Source of the DNA: Streptomyces sp. TG1A-8
GTDB lineage: Bacteria; Actinomycetota; Actinomycetes; Streptomycetales; Streptomycetaceae
Assembly (NCBI RefSeq): GCF_030499535.1
Contig: NZ_JASTLB010000001.1
Span: forward strand, 6,944,001 to 7,008,000
Direction of reading: 5' to 3'
Length of the DNA stretch: 64,000 bases
Shown: positions 16,801 through 25,775 of the stretch, one piece after another
How the letters are laid out: each line of letters begins with the position of its first letter
How positions within the stretch are numbered: position 1 is the first letter of the stretch
Notes under the pieces: generated by a model
What the model was told of the DNA's origin: nothing
The model's input: only the letters and a program-made list of their open reading frames with translations
Database searches by the model: none
Translations under genes and position numbers: made by a program

Positions 16801-18239
16801 CGATGACTCAACCCGTTCAGGTCGACGCCCACGACTCACCACCCCATGACCACCAGGTCACCACGACCGACCTTCGCCGGGCCGCCTGGGCCAGCTCGAT
16901 CGGCAGCGCTTTGGAGTACTACGACTTCGCGCTCTACAGCCTGGCCTCGGCCTTGGTCTTCAGCCCGCTGTTCTTCCCCAGCGCCAACCCCACCACCGGG
17001 CTGATCCTCAGTTTCAGCACCTACTTCATCGGCTTCGCAGCCCGCCCCCTGGGCGGCATCATCTTCGGCCGTCTCGGCGACCGCTTGGGCCGCAAATTCG
17101 TCCTCATGGCCACGGTGGCCATGATGGGAGCGGCCAGCACACTCATAGGATTCCTGCCCACCTACCACGACAACCCCGACGACTGGTACGGCGGAGCCGG
17201 CATCCTCGCACCCATCCTGCTGATCCTCCTGCGCGTCGTGCAGGGCCTGGGCGCGGGAGCAGAAATGGCCGGTGCCTCGATCCTGATGACCGAATACGCC
17301 CCACGGCACCGCCGTGGCTTCATCGCCTCCCTGCCCTTCATGGGCGTCCAGATCGGCACTGTGGTCGCCGCAGCGATCTACTTCCTGCTCTACCACGCCG
17401 GCAAGGACACCGTCACCACCACGTGGCTGTGGCGCATCCCCTTCCTGGCCAGCATCCTCATCATCGCCGTCGCGATCTGGCTGCGCCTGCGCCTCAAGGA
17501 ATCCCCCACCTTCCAAAAGCTCGAGGCTCGCGACCAGGTCGCCGAACGTCCGCTGCGCGAGCTGCTCACCCACTCCTGGCCCACCCTGCTGCGCGGCATC
17601 GGTCTGCGCATGGCCGAGAACGGCAGCTCCTCGATCTACCAGGCCCTCGCCATCGCCTACGTCACCACCGCCGCCGTCGGCGTCGAAGGACCGATCGGCG
17701 CACTGTCCCTGGTCTTCGCCGCCACCCTCGGCGCAGTAGTCGTCCCCATGGCCGGTGCGCTGACCGACAAGTTCGGCCGCGTGCGTGTCTACCGCGCCTT
17801 CGCGCTGTTCCAGCTGCTGGCCGCATTCCCGATCTGGTGGGCCCTGAGCAAGGGATCCACCGTGACCACGATCGTCGTCCTCTCCCTGGCACTGGGCATC
17901 GGTACCTGGGGCATGTTCGGCTCCCAGAGCGCCTTCATGACCGAGCTGTTCGGCGCGCGCCACCGCTACCTCGGCGTCTCCGTGGCCCGTGAGGTCTCGG
18001 CCGTGCTCTCCGGCGGGCTCGCCCCGCTCATCGGCGCCGGCATCATGGCCGCAGTCGTCTCCACCGACGGCGGCTCCTCCGCCGACGGTGCCGGACTCGG
18101 CTCCTGGGTGTGGCTCGCCGGCTACACCGCCCTGCTGTGCGCGATCACCGTGGCTACCAGCTTCGTCACGCCCGAACCGGCCGGCCGCGACCTCGACGAT
18201 CCCCGCGACGCTCTCGCCGCTCAACGCGAGTCGTCATGA
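16797..18239 (+). CDS. MHS-family metabolite:H+ symporter (MFS)
   Basis: A 480-aa major facilitator protein of the metabolite:H+ symporter group (KgtP, ShiA, ProP relatives): SSIGSALEYYDFALYSLASA at TM1, GGIIFGRLGDRLGRKFVL between TM2 and TM3, RVVQGLGAGAEMAGASILMT at TM4, and a repeat A-motif GALTDKFGRVRVYR. It should import a carboxylate or polyhydroxy acid. Its ATG overlaps the glycerate kinase stop; a second ATG six bases on is possible. A terminator follows. It supplies the substrate for the divergent catabolic arms. Confidence 0.9.
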   Translation: MTMTQPVQVDAHDSPPHDHQVTTTDLRRAAWASSIGSALEYYDFALYSLASALVFSPLFFPSANPTTGLILSFSTYFIGFAARPLGGIIFGRLGDRLGRKFVLMATVAMMGAASTLIGFLPTYHDNPDDWYGGAGILAPILLILLRVVQGLGAGAEMAGASILMTEYAPRHRRGFIASLPFMGVQIGTVVAAAIYFLLYHAGKDTVTTTWLWRIPFLASILIIAVAIWLRLRLKESPTFQKLEARDQVAERPLRELLTHSWPTLLRGIGLRMAENGSSSIYQALAIAYVTTAAVGVEGPIGALSLVFAATLGAVVVPMAGALTDKFGRVRVYRAFALFQLLAAFPIWWALSKGSTVTTIVVLSLALGIGTWGMFGSQSAFMTELFGARHRYLGVSVAREVSAVLSGGLAPLIGAGIMAAVVSTDGGSSADGAGLGSWVWLAGYTALLCAITVATSFVTPEPAGRDLDDPRDALAAQRESS

Positions 18240-18278
18240 GCACCATGACTCACGCACGTCCCCACTTACGAAACAACA

Positions 18279-18310
18279 GCGCCCCACCGACGCACCAGCC
18301 GGTGGGGCGC
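18279..18310 (+). terminator. Terminator after the transporter gene
   Basis: An 11-bp perfect stem, GCGCCCCACCG / CGGTGGGGCGC, encloses a 10-nt loop 40 bp after the transporter stop. It separates the SDR-kinase-transporter transcript from lacI. Confidence 0.8.
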
Positions 18311-18418
18311 TGCACCGGCACACGGCCCAGCATCCCGAGGTGAGCGATGTCTCCAGCGAGATACGATTCCGGCGGGGCGGGACAGGCACCCCGCCGGACA
18401 GTCAGAGGGAGGCAGCGC

Positions 18419-19447
18419 GTGACAAGCGGTGCGACGCAGCCCGAGGAGGCGCGCAAACCCACCATCCGCACCGTCGCCGCTGCGGCAGGCGTGTCCACCG
18501 CCACCGTCTCACGCGTGATGAGCAACGTCTCCACGGTCAACCCCGAACTGGCCGAGCGTGTACGCCGCGTCGCTGAACAGCTCTCCTACCGGCCTAGCGA
18601 AGCCGCACGCAACCTCGCCCTCGGAGCCCTGCGCAACATCGGCGTCCTCATGCCCGACCTCCGCAACGCCTACTTCCACGACATCGTCAAGAGCATGCAC
18701 GACGTCGCCACCGACTCCGGCTTCCGCATGCTGATCGCCGACCACTCCGGCGATCCCCGCGACGAGTACGCCGCGGCCCTGGACCTGATGGGGCACATCG
18801 ACGGCCTCGCGCTGCTCTCCTCACGCATCGCATTGCCTGAACTGCGTGCACTCGCCCGCCAGTCCATACCGGTCGTCCTGGTCAACCGAGTCGAGCCCGG
18901 TGTCGACCTGCCCATGGTCGGCGTCGACGCCTTCACCGCGATGCTCGAGATCTGCGCCCACCTGGCCGGACTCGGTCACCGCCGGGTCGTCTACCTGTCC
19001 GGGTCGGAGCTGTCCTGGATCGACCGGGAGCGCTGGCGCGGCGTGCAAGCCGGCGAGCGCGTCCTCGGCCTTCGCGCGACCCGGGTCGAGTCCGACGGGA
19101 CCATCGAGACCAGCTATGAGGCCGTCGAGCAGGCCCTTGAGCACAACCCCACCGCGGTGATCTGTTTCAACGACCTCTCTGCCATCGGAGCCATCTCCAA
19201 ACTCCGTGAGCTCGGACTCGACGTACCCGGCGACATCTCCGTCACCGGTTTCGACGACGTCGTCATCGGACAACACATGCTCCCCGCCCTGACCACCGCC
19301 AGCAGCTCCCGGATCGACCTCGGCAGACAGGCGTGGAAACTGCTGCACGCATCTCTGCAAAAGCGCGACCTCAGCGAAACAACCCTCCTGCTCCCAGCGA
19401 AACTGGTGGTCCGGCAATCCACCGGCACGGCCAAAACCGGCTCCTGA
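18419..19447 (+). CDS. LacI-family transcriptional regulator of the catabolic regulon
   Basis: The GTG at 18419 lies behind an excellent GAGGGAGG, so I prefer it to an earlier in-frame start; the product is 342 aa, normal for LacI. The helix-turn-helix TIRTVAAAAGVSTATVSRVM is followed by the hinge helix region YRPSEAARNLALGAL, and the periplasmic-binding-like domain ends with the usual GFDDVVIGQHMLPALTT. It most likely binds the two AACCGGTT-centred operators at 14631 and 14718 and is released by a pathway metabolite. Its own transcript starts after a terminator, so expression is separate from the genes it controls. Confidence 0.92.
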   Translation: MTSGATQPEEARKPTIRTVAAAAGVSTATVSRVMSNVSTVNPELAERVRRVAEQLSYRPSEAARNLALGALRNIGVLMPDLRNAYFHDIVKSMHDVATDSGFRMLIADHSGDPRDEYAAALDLMGHIDGLALLSSRIALPELRALARQSIPVVLVNRVEPGVDLPMVGVDAFTAMLEICAHLAGLGHRRVVYLSGSELSWIDRERWRGVQAGERVLGLRATRVESDGTIETSYEAVEQALEHNPTAVICFNDLSAIGAISKLRELGLDVPGDISVTGFDDVVIGQHMLPALTTASSSRIDLGRQAWKLLHASLQKRDLSETTLLLPAKLVVRQSTGTAKTGS

Positions 19448-19932
19448 AGTTTCCCCGTGATCTTGGACATGTGATCGTTGTGCCGCGAGGGTGTGCTGGT
19501 GTCGTTGTCCGGTCCCGGCCGGGGTGAGGTAGCCGAAGGTCTTGTGTTTGCGCAGGCGGTGGCGGTTGTGGAAGGTCCCGATGAGGGAGAAGACCTCGGC
19601 GCGGGCGGTGGCACGGCCGGGCCGGGTGCCAGTGCCGATCCCTTCCTTGAGCAGGGCCCAGAAGCTTTCCGCGGCGGCGTTGTCGAAGCATGATCCGGTG
19701 CGTCCGCAGCTCTGCCGCAGCCCCAGCTTCCCTATTCGGTCACGGAGCTGGGCCGACGTGTACTCACCGCCGCGATCGCTGTGAACCACGCACCCGGGCT
19801 CGAGTCCGCTCCGGCCGTGGGTCATGTCGAGCGCGTCGACGACGAGTTCGGCACGGCGATGGTCGGCCATGGCGTAGCCGACGGCTCGCGGGTGGCCAGG
19901 TCCGGCCGGCGGGCGAGGGAGAGCCAGCCCTC

Positions 19933-19942
19933 CGCGGCGGGC
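19933..19942. repeat. Target-site duplication, left copy
   Basis: CGCGGCGGGC directly abuts the left inverted repeat of the ISAs1-type element and is repeated exactly at 21277-21286 on the other side. Removing the element and one copy restores continuous IS3 sequence. Confidence 0.85.
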
Positions 19943-21276
19943 CAGGGCTGATTCAAAGTCCTGGTGATCACGAAGCGTTGCTGGTCACGGAGGTGTGACG
20001 GGGTGGCCGGTGGGCCGTCACGAAGACAACGAGGCTCCAGTTGACGGGGTGACCTACCAAGTCGCCCTGTATCACCGGAGCCTCGATGTGCCGCCAGTCT
20101 GCCACTGTCTGCCTGACCAAGTCGCCCTCGCCGCGCCAGCGTGAACTGCCCGACGTCGCCGAGCGGTTGGCGACACTGCTCGACCTGCGCGACCGCCGTG
20201 GCCGTCGGCACTCGCTGGTGTCGGTCCTGCTCACCGCGGCCTGCGCGGTGCTGGCCGGGGCCCGCTCCTACCTGGCCATCGGCCAGTGGGCGCGCAATGC
20301 CCCGCAGGACTGTCTCGCCCGTCTCGGCATCCCGTCCCGGGGCCCGCTCGGCATCCGGCGCGCGCCTGCCACATCCACGATCCGCCGTGTGCTCACCCTG
20401 GTGTGCCCCGGCGGGCTGGCCGATCTGCTCGGCTCCGCCCCGGTCGGCGCCGAGCAGGTGGCCGTGGACGGCAAGACCGCCCGCGGCTCGCGCACCGACA
20501 CCGACGACGCCGTTCACCTGCTGTCTGCCCTGACCGGCTCCGGACGCGTGGTCTCCCAGCTCCCGGTGCCGGACAAGACCACCGAGGTCACCGCCCTGCC
20601 CGCGCTGCTGGCGCCCTTCGACCTGATCGGCTGCACGGTCACCGCCGACGCGCTGCACACCAGCCGCGAACAGGCCCGCTACCTGGTACAGGAGAAGAAG
20701 GCCCATTTCGTGCTCGTGGTCAAGCGCAACCAGCCGCGCCTGCACACCGCGCTGCGCGCCCTGCCGTGGAAGGAATGCACCGCGGTGCGCCACGACCGCG
20801 AGCAGGGACACGGCCGGCACGAGACCCGCTCGGTGCGTGCGCTGACCGTCACCGGCCTCGGCCTGGACTTCCCGCACGTCGCGCAGGCCGTGAAGATCCA
20901 CCGTTACCGCACCGACGTCAAGAGCGGGAAGACCACCCGGCAGACGGTCTATGCGATCACCGACATGACCTCCCGTCAGGCATCCCCGCAGCATCTCGGG
21001 CAACTCGCCCGCGCACACTGGGGCATCGAGTCCGTGCACCACGTCAGAGATACAACCTTCGCCGAGGACGCATCCAAGGTCCGCACCGGGCACGGCCCGG
21101 CGAACATGGCCACACTGCGGAACCTCGCGGTCAACACGCTCCGCGACGCCGGTCACCGCAGCATCGCCGCCGGGCTACGGCAGGTTTCCTACGCGCCCTT
21201 CACTCACCCGCTCGACCTGCTCGGACTCGCTTGACCTGCACCGATACATGATCACCAGGACTTTGAATCAGCCCTG
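19943..21276 (+). mobile_element. Complete ISAs1-family insertion sequence (1334 bp)
   Basis: The element is bounded by perfect 28-bp inverted repeats at 19943-19970 and 21249-21276 (outer end CAGGGCTGATTCAAAG) and a 10-bp target duplication, which is in the range known for ISAs1/IS1358. It encodes one full-length transposase on the plus strand. No lesion is visible, so it may be active. Confidence 0.92.
20086..21234 (+). CDS. ISAs1-family transposase
   Basis: A 382-aa transposase, start ATG 20086 after GGAG. The N-terminal DUF4277-like region (LPDVAERLATLLDLRDRRGR) is followed by a DDE core: first Asp in QVAVDGKTARGSR, second in TVTADALHTSREQARYLV, Glu in HWGIESVHHVRDTTFAEDAS. The length and all motifs match complete ISAs1-family transposases ("H repeat-associated" proteins in E. 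coli). It lies entirely inside the inverted repeats and is the only intact transposase of this family in the window. Confidence 0.95.
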   Translation: MCRQSATVCLTKSPSPRQRELPDVAERLATLLDLRDRRGRRHSLVSVLLTAACAVLAGARSYLAIGQWARNAPQDCLARLGIPSRGPLGIRRAPATSTIRRVLTLVCPGGLADLLGSAPVGAEQVAVDGKTARGSRTDTDDAVHLLSALTGSGRVVSQLPVPDKTTEVTALPALLAPFDLIGCTVTADALHTSREQARYLVQEKKAHFVLVVKRNQPRLHTALRALPWKECTAVRHDREQGHGRHETRSVRALTVTGLGLDFPHVAQAVKIHRYRTDVKSGKTTRQTVYAITDMTSRQASPQHLGQLARAHWGIESVHHVRDTTFAEDASKVRTGHGPANMATLRNLAVNTLRDAGHRSIAAGLRQVSYAPFTHPLDLLGLA

Positions 21277-21286
21277 CGCGGCGGGC
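21277..21286. repeat. Target-site duplication, right copy
   Basis: An exact second copy of CGCGGCGGGC, directly next to the right inverted repeat. Confidence 0.85.
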
Positions 21287-21705
21287 AGGTGGGTGATGTC
21301 TCCGGCCGGCCTGGTCCCGGGGCGCTTCGGCGTGGAAGTCGCGGCCGGTCAGGTCCGGAGCCGGCTTCGCCTTCGCATCCGGCCGGGTCAGCGAACGCCG
21401 CCCGTGCCGGGTGACGCCGCGGATGTCGCGCTCACGCATCACGGGGGCGGCGCGCTTGCGGTTCACCCGCCGGCCCGGTCGGCGCAGTTCGGCGTGGATG
21501 CGCGGGACACCATGGGTGTGCCGGGAAGCGATGTGCGGCACGGTGATCTCGTGCGCGAGCGTGTCATCGGCGGCCTGCCGGGCACGGCGGGCGGCCTCGC
21601 CCTCGCACCGGGCGTAGGAAGAGGAGCGGACGGCCTTCAGCACCCGGCACGGCAGGACGATCGGGTAATTCGCCTTCTCCACGTGGGTCAACCGGTACAG
21701 CTCGC

Positions 21706-21784
21706 TCACCGGCCATTCTCCCTTACGAAGAAGGCCGTCGCTTTTTTCAGGATCTCGATCGTCTGCTGCTGTTCGCGGACCTGG
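21706..21784 (-). pseudogene. IS3-family orfA, C-terminal remnant
   Basis: VREQQQTIEILKKATAFFVR is the leucine-zipper tail of an IS3 OrfA, ending at 21706 and overlapping the orfB start as in intact elements. Upstream of 21785 the similarity stops. The same tail occurs in the orfA copy at 51236-51501, so this IS3 type was present at least twice. Confidence 0.8.
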
Positions 21785-22237
21785 ACGTTCACCGTCGGAT
21801 GGACATCACGCCGTACTCGATGACGATTGCCTCGCGAGGGGGCGAGTGGGCGGACGGGCCGCACCAGGCACCAGAACGGGCTTGTCGCTCCTGAGGGCGT
21901 CCACCGCTGACTGTCGGGAAGTTGCGCAGGCTGTGGGGGTGACGGTGGCCAGGGGGTTTTCAGAGCGGCGGCGCGCACCCCCTTGACGCGTGTGCACCGT
22001 CCGCGCCCTGTGAACGCCCTCTGGAAAGTCGGGTGGCGTTCCTCGGTAGCGGGCGTGCTCCAACTCCCCTCCTTCTCGGTGTTTTACAGAGACACAGTGC
22101 AATGTACCCAGAATATTCGCCCGACTCCTGCTGGAAGTTGGGTACGCCGTCGAGGCGTATGTTGCCTTCTGGGTGAACAGTGCACCCGGCGGCGAGGGAG
22201 GTCTTCGCCGCGTGTTGCCTTGTACGAAGGAGCGGAC
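21785..22237. other. Intergenic region upstream of the phosphoesterase
   Basis: There is no convincing coding sequence. The 3' half is less GC-rich and should hold the promoter of the phosphoesterase gene. An imperfect palindrome GGGTGAACAGTGCACCC at 22171-22187 contains GTTCACC on the reverse strand, the core of Streptomyces PhoP boxes, which would fit phosphate control. This is only suggestive. Confidence 0.35.
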
Positions 22238-23677
22238 ATGGCAGGGTTCATACGCGGGCGCCGACAGTGGCGCCTTGCGGCGGGGACGGCGGTGGTGGGC
22301 GCGATCGCGGCGGTCACGCTGGCGCCGGCCTCCGCATCGGCTCAGGAGGATCACCAGTCTACGGCGGCCCACAAGATCGGCCACGTGTGGACGATCATCC
22401 TGGAGAACAAGTCTTACGAGGCCACCTTCACCGGCCTGAACCAGAACAGCTACCTCTGGAAGACGCTCCCCTCCTACGGTGAGTTGCTGACCCAGTACTA
22501 CGGAACCGGGCACTACAGCCTGGACAACTACATCAGCCTCGTGTCGGGACAGGCGCCGACGCCGGACAACCAGAACGACTGTCCGCGGTACAAGGACGTC
22601 ACGCCCGGCACCCCGGCAGCCGACGGCCAGGTCAACGCCTCCTCGGGCTGTGTGTACCCGTCCTCGGTGAAGACGCTGTTCAACCAGCTCGACTCCAAGA
22701 AGATCCCGTGGAAGGTGTACGCCCAGGACATGGGCAACATCCCCAGCCGGGATAACGCCTACCAGTGCGGCATCCCCGGCAACCCGGCCGGCGACGGGGT
22801 GCCCGCCCCGGGCGCCGCCACCGCTGCCGACCAGTACGTGCCCAAGCACAACCCGGCGGCCTGGTTCCACTCGCTGACCGACCACCCGAGGGACTGCGCC
22901 AACGTCGTTCCGCTGGACGGCCTGCCCGCCAGTGCCGGCCACGCCGCGAAGTCCGGCCTGGCACAGGACCTGAAGAGCGAGAAGACCACACCGCGCTTCT
23001 CCTGGATCAGCCCGAACAACTGCTCCGACGCGCACGACGCGACCTGCAAGGGCGACAACCTCTCCGGCGACCCGGACAACCACCAGGGCGGCCTGTACGC
23101 CTCGGACAAGTTCCTGGAGAAGGTCATCCCCGAGATCATGGCCTCGCCGGCGTACCAGCACGACGGCATGATCCAGATCGTCTTCGACGAGGCGTTCCCG
23201 CCCTACAAGATGTACGGCAACTCCATCGCCGACTACACCGGCAACTCCGACACGTCACTGAACACCCCCACCGACACGGCACAGTCGGTCGTGGCGTGCT
23301 GCAACGAGCTGCCCGGTCCGAACACCACCCAGCCCGGCTTCCAGGCGTTCGGACAGGACACCACACCAGGTGGCGGCATCACCGGCGCGGTCTTCCTGTC
23401 CCGCTACATCAAGCCCGGTTCCGTCAGCGAGCAGCCCTACAACCACTACTCCTGGCTGCGCAGCATGGAGGACCTGTTCGGCATCCGCCACGGCGGCACG
23501 GACGGCCACGGCCACCTCGGCTACGCCGCCGCCGACGGGCTGCGGCCCTTCGGCGCCGACGTCTACAACAACCCCTCGGGCAAGGCCCTGCCCCCGGCGG
23601 CGTCGGGCAGCATCGTCTACCCGGCCGTGGCCCGGATCGACGACCCCGAACACCCCATCGTCCACACCAAGCCCTGA
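22238..23677 (+). CDS. Secreted phosphoesterase (phospholipase C / acid phosphatase family)
   Basis: The ATG at 22238 follows GAAGGAG. A signal peptide with basic RGRRQWR start, hydrophobic core and cleavage near ASASA-QE precedes a phosphoesterase-family (PF04185) body of about 440 residues: VWTIILENKSYEATF (metal and nucleophile region), GTGHYSLDNYISLVSGQAPT, and VFDEAF plus NHYSWLRSMEDLFGIRH with late metal ligands. Products of this family hydrolyse phosphodiesters or phosphomonoesters outside the cell. The next gene, a lipoprotein, begins 38 bp on. Substrate specificity is not evident from sequence. Confidence 0.9.
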   Translation: MAGFIRGRRQWRLAAGTAVVGAIAAVTLAPASASAQEDHQSTAAHKIGHVWTIILENKSYEATFTGLNQNSYLWKTLPSYGELLTQYYGTGHYSLDNYISLVSGQAPTPDNQNDCPRYKDVTPGTPAADGQVNASSGCVYPSSVKTLFNQLDSKKIPWKVYAQDMGNIPSRDNAYQCGIPGNPAGDGVPAPGAATAADQYVPKHNPAAWFHSLTDHPRDCANVVPLDGLPASAGHAAKSGLAQDLKSEKTTPRFSWISPNNCSDAHDATCKGDNLSGDPDNHQGGLYASDKFLEKVIPEIMASPAYQHDGMIQIVFDEAFPPYKMYGNSIADYTGNSDTSLNTPTDTAQSVVACCNELPGPNTTQPGFQAFGQDTTPGGGITGAVFLSRYIKPGSVSEQPYNHYSWLRSMEDLFGIRHGGTDGHGHLGYAAADGLRPFGADVYNNPSGKALPPAASGSIVYPAVARIDDPEHPIVHTKP

Positions 23678-23715
23678 CCCGGGCACCCGCTCCCGAAGGA
23701 AATGACCCGCCGCTG

Positions 23716-24342
23716 ATGACCGCTGTGCGCTCCGCGGCACCACGCCGGGCCGGCAACCGCCGGCCCGGCCCGTGGCGCCCCCGCCCCACCTGTCCCCGGA
23801 CCATCCTGGCCACGCTCGTCTGCGTCGCCTTCGCCTTGACCGGCTGCAGTTCCCCCAACAGGCCGCAGACCGACGACGCGGCGGACACCGTCCACAAACT
23901 GGGCGCCGTCCCCATCCCCAGCCCCCCGACCGCCCAGGCCACCCCCACCGCCGGCGAAAACCACCTGCAACTCGTGGTCATGGGCGACTCCGTACGTGCC
24001 GAACTGCCCGGCACCACCGCAGTGGTGACCGCCGGCGGCCCCAGCGAGGAACCGATCGCCAAACCCAGCGGCGTACCCGACCACGCCGTCGGCACCATCA
24101 CCGTCACCGTCCGCGACGCCACCAGGCCGCTCACCCTGCACACCACCGACTTCAGCTCACGCGACGAGAACGGCACCGCCATCCATCTTGCCGCGCGCGG
24201 CCCCGCCACCGTCACCGCCCGCCCCGGACAGGCCGTGACGCTGACCCTGGTCGGCACCTACGAGGCCGGCGCCGCCGAACTCACTTGGCGCCACGCCGGC
24301 AAAGCCGTCGCCATCTGGGATTTCAACATCGAACTCGACTGA
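23716..24342 (+). CDS. Putative lipoprotein, Ig-like/cupredoxin-type beta domain
   Basis: 208 aa from ATG 23716. An unusually long, Arg/Pro-rich N-terminus precedes a hydrophobic segment ILATLVCVAFALTGC, where LTGC is a lipobox, so the mature protein should be lipid-anchored. The body (HLQLVVMGDSVRAELPGTTA, ARPGQAVTLTLVGTYEAGAA) looks like a beta-sandwich. It follows the phosphoesterase closely and may be exported with it. I do not recognise a family. An alternative downstream start would give a more standard lipoprotein signal. Confidence 0.7.
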   Translation: MTAVRSAAPRRAGNRRPGPWRPRPTCPRTILATLVCVAFALTGCSSPNRPQTDDAADTVHKLGAVPIPSPPTAQATPTAGENHLQLVVMGDSVRAELPGTTAVVTAGGPSEEPIAKPSGVPDHAVGTITVTVRDATRPLTLHTTDFSSRDENGTAIHLAARGPATVTARPGQAVTLTLVGTYEAGAAELTWRHAGKAVAIWDFNIELD

Positions 24343-24651
24343 CCGTTACCCCCCGGGCCATCCCGAGCCTGAAGGAGATCTACGCCGACGTTGCGCCGGA
24401 TCCCGACGTCGATGAGGCGCGGGGGAGGTCCGGCCCGAGTTCCACCCGGGTGACGGCTCGTGGCCGTGTCGCGGTGCACTGCCAGTGGTCGCTGGCTTCG
24501 AGATGGACGACAAAACCGGGGCCGGAGGACTGAGAGCCGGGCCCAAGCTCGGCTCAAGCTTGTTGCGGGCAGGCGCCGAGCGCGTCCCCGCGCGTGTGGA
24601 CCGGGGCCATCCGGCACGGTGGCGGCGTGGAGCTCTCTTGGGCGGAGCATT
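24343..24651. other. Intergenic region before IS3 remnant
   Basis: A short frame (LKEIYADVAPDPDVDEARGR to a stop at 24531-24533) looks protein-like but has no start and no family I recognise; it may be a gene fragment. Nothing else is seen. Confidence 0.3.
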
Positions 24652-24990
24652 GCGTTACCCCGGTATCCGAAAAATTCGGTTCCCGAGTACCCGGAGGAGT
24701 TCCGGAGGGAGGCCGTCGCGCTGTATCGCGCGGGCGGCGGCAAGCGCGCGTACGCGGCCGTGGCTGCCGAGTTCGGGATCACCGGGGAGACACTGCGCAC
24801 GTGGGTCCGCAAGGACACTGGGGCGGGCGTGTCGGCCGTCCGGGGCGGAAATGGCCCGGAGAGTCAGGCCGATGAGCTGGCTCGGCTGCGGGCCGAGAGC
24901 TCCAGGCTGCCGAAGGCCGAGAAGGAGTGGCAGGTGGAGCGTGAGATCCTGCGCCGGGCGGCCGCCTGTTTCGCCAGGGAGGTGAAGTGA
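24652..24990 (+). pseudogene. IS3-family orfA (5' end unclear)
   Basis: YPEEFRREAVALYRAGGGKR and FGITGETLRTWVRKDTGA are the helix-turn-helix of an IS3 OrfA, followed by the leucine-zipper region ADELARLRAESSRLPKAEKE and the usual ending EREILRRAAACFAREVK. No ATG, GTG or TTG fits the expected N-terminus, so the 5' end is probably lost. It overlaps orfB by 4 bp (ATGA), the normal IS3 arrangement. Confidence 0.8.
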
Positions 24991-25326
24991 AGACCCGCCG
25001 CTGGGACTTCATCTCCGGCCACCGCGCCGGCTTCGGCGTCAAGCGGCTGTGCCGGGTCCTGAAGGTCTCTCGCTCCGGCTACTACCGGCATCGGGCCACC
25101 GAAGAGGTCCGCGTCGAACGCCGGGCCCGCGAGGCGGCGGTCGCCGAGATCCGTGCCATCCACCCCGAGCACCGGGGCGCTTACGGCGCCCCGCGGGCCC
25201 ACGCCGAGCTGAGGGCCCGGGGACGAAGATCGACCGCAAACGCGTCACACGGCTGATGCGCACCCATCAGATCATCGGACGCCGCCCGCGCCGCACCAGG
25301 CGAACGACGATCGCGGACAAGACGGC
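24987..25326 (+). pseudogene. IS3-family orfB, N-terminal fragment
   Basis: MKTRRWDFISGHRAGFGVKR through HRGAYGAPRAHAELR is the N-terminal HTH_21 part of an IS3 orfB. A one-base frameshift near 25215 moves the reading to TKIDRKRVTRLMRTHQIIGR, and homology ends at about ADKTAPP (25326). The whole integrase core is missing, and a tpg fragment follows without a gap. Confidence 0.85.
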
Positions 25327-25497
25327 CCCGCCGCCCGCCTCTTCGGCGCCCAGGAGCAGGGTGCCAGCGACGCCCGGTTCCAGGAGATCACAGCCGAAGG
25401 ACTCAAGGAGGTGTACTTCCAGGACGGCGGCCGCCGCGCCGGAAGCCTGGAAGAGGCCCGGTTCACCGACATCGAACACCTCGAGCTAGACCTGTAG
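25327..25497 (+). pseudogene. tpg (telomere terminal protein), C-terminal fragment
   Basis: The frame ending TAG 25495-25497 reads ARLFGAQEQGASDARFQEIT, AEGLKEVYFQDGGRRAGSLE and FTDIEHLELDL. It aligns along its length with the C-terminus of the larger tpg gene at 27091-27612 (ARLFDAQGAGATEQQLRAIA, FTDVEHLEFDL), so it is a divergent second copy. The N-terminal two thirds have been replaced by IS3 sequence. Orientation is opposite to the longer copy. Confidence 0.8.
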
Positions 25498-25775
25498 CCA
25501 CTGCGCCCCGAACAGCACGCGAGCCCTGGATGTGACTGAGGGCTTCACTTGGCGGGTGAGCACTTGGGTGGCGAGGCTGAGCATCGTGCCGCGGTCGGGG
25601 AAGGGCTGGGGTGCGGCGGCCGTCAGGTGCCGGCAGGTCTGGCCTTCTCGCGCTCGCGGCGCCCGGCGTTCGGGCCAACGCGCCGTATTTCAGAGGCACT
25701 TTGTTGGGGACTGTGCTTTCTTGGTCGTGCGCCGCATCTCCTGGCAACCCACCCACGTTTTAAGGAAGTAGCTCC
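25498..25775. other. Region upstream of the FAD monooxygenase
   Basis: No convincing gene. It should hold the monooxygenase promoter; an AAGGAAG Shine-Dalgarno lies just before the start. Confidence 0.5.

Larger units (their letters stand above)
19448..21709 (-). pseudogene. IS3-family orfB transposase, split by an ISAs1-type insertion
   Basis: The N-terminal part reads from 21709 leftward (MSELYRLTHVEKANYPIVLP, then a region with a frameshift near GRDFHAEA) up to 21287. The C-terminal part continues at 19932 (ATREP, then MADHRRAELVVDALDMTHGR, VVHSDRGGEYTSAQL, CFDNAAAESFWALLKE). The second Asp and the Glu of the DDE triad are visible. Between the halves lies a complete second element with a target duplication. 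Additional frameshifts show the gene was already decaying. The left end begins immediately after the lacI stop. Confidence 0.85.

Noticed and set aside
16836..18224. 462-codon open frame on the reverse strand
   Set aside because: Antisense to the MHS transporter; Gly/Gln/Glu-rich with no domain.
22765..23715. Continuous frame fusing sequence inside the phosphoesterase to the lipoprotein
   Set aside because: The part before 23716 is Arg-rich off-frame translation of the phosphoesterase; the lipoprotein starts at its own ATG.
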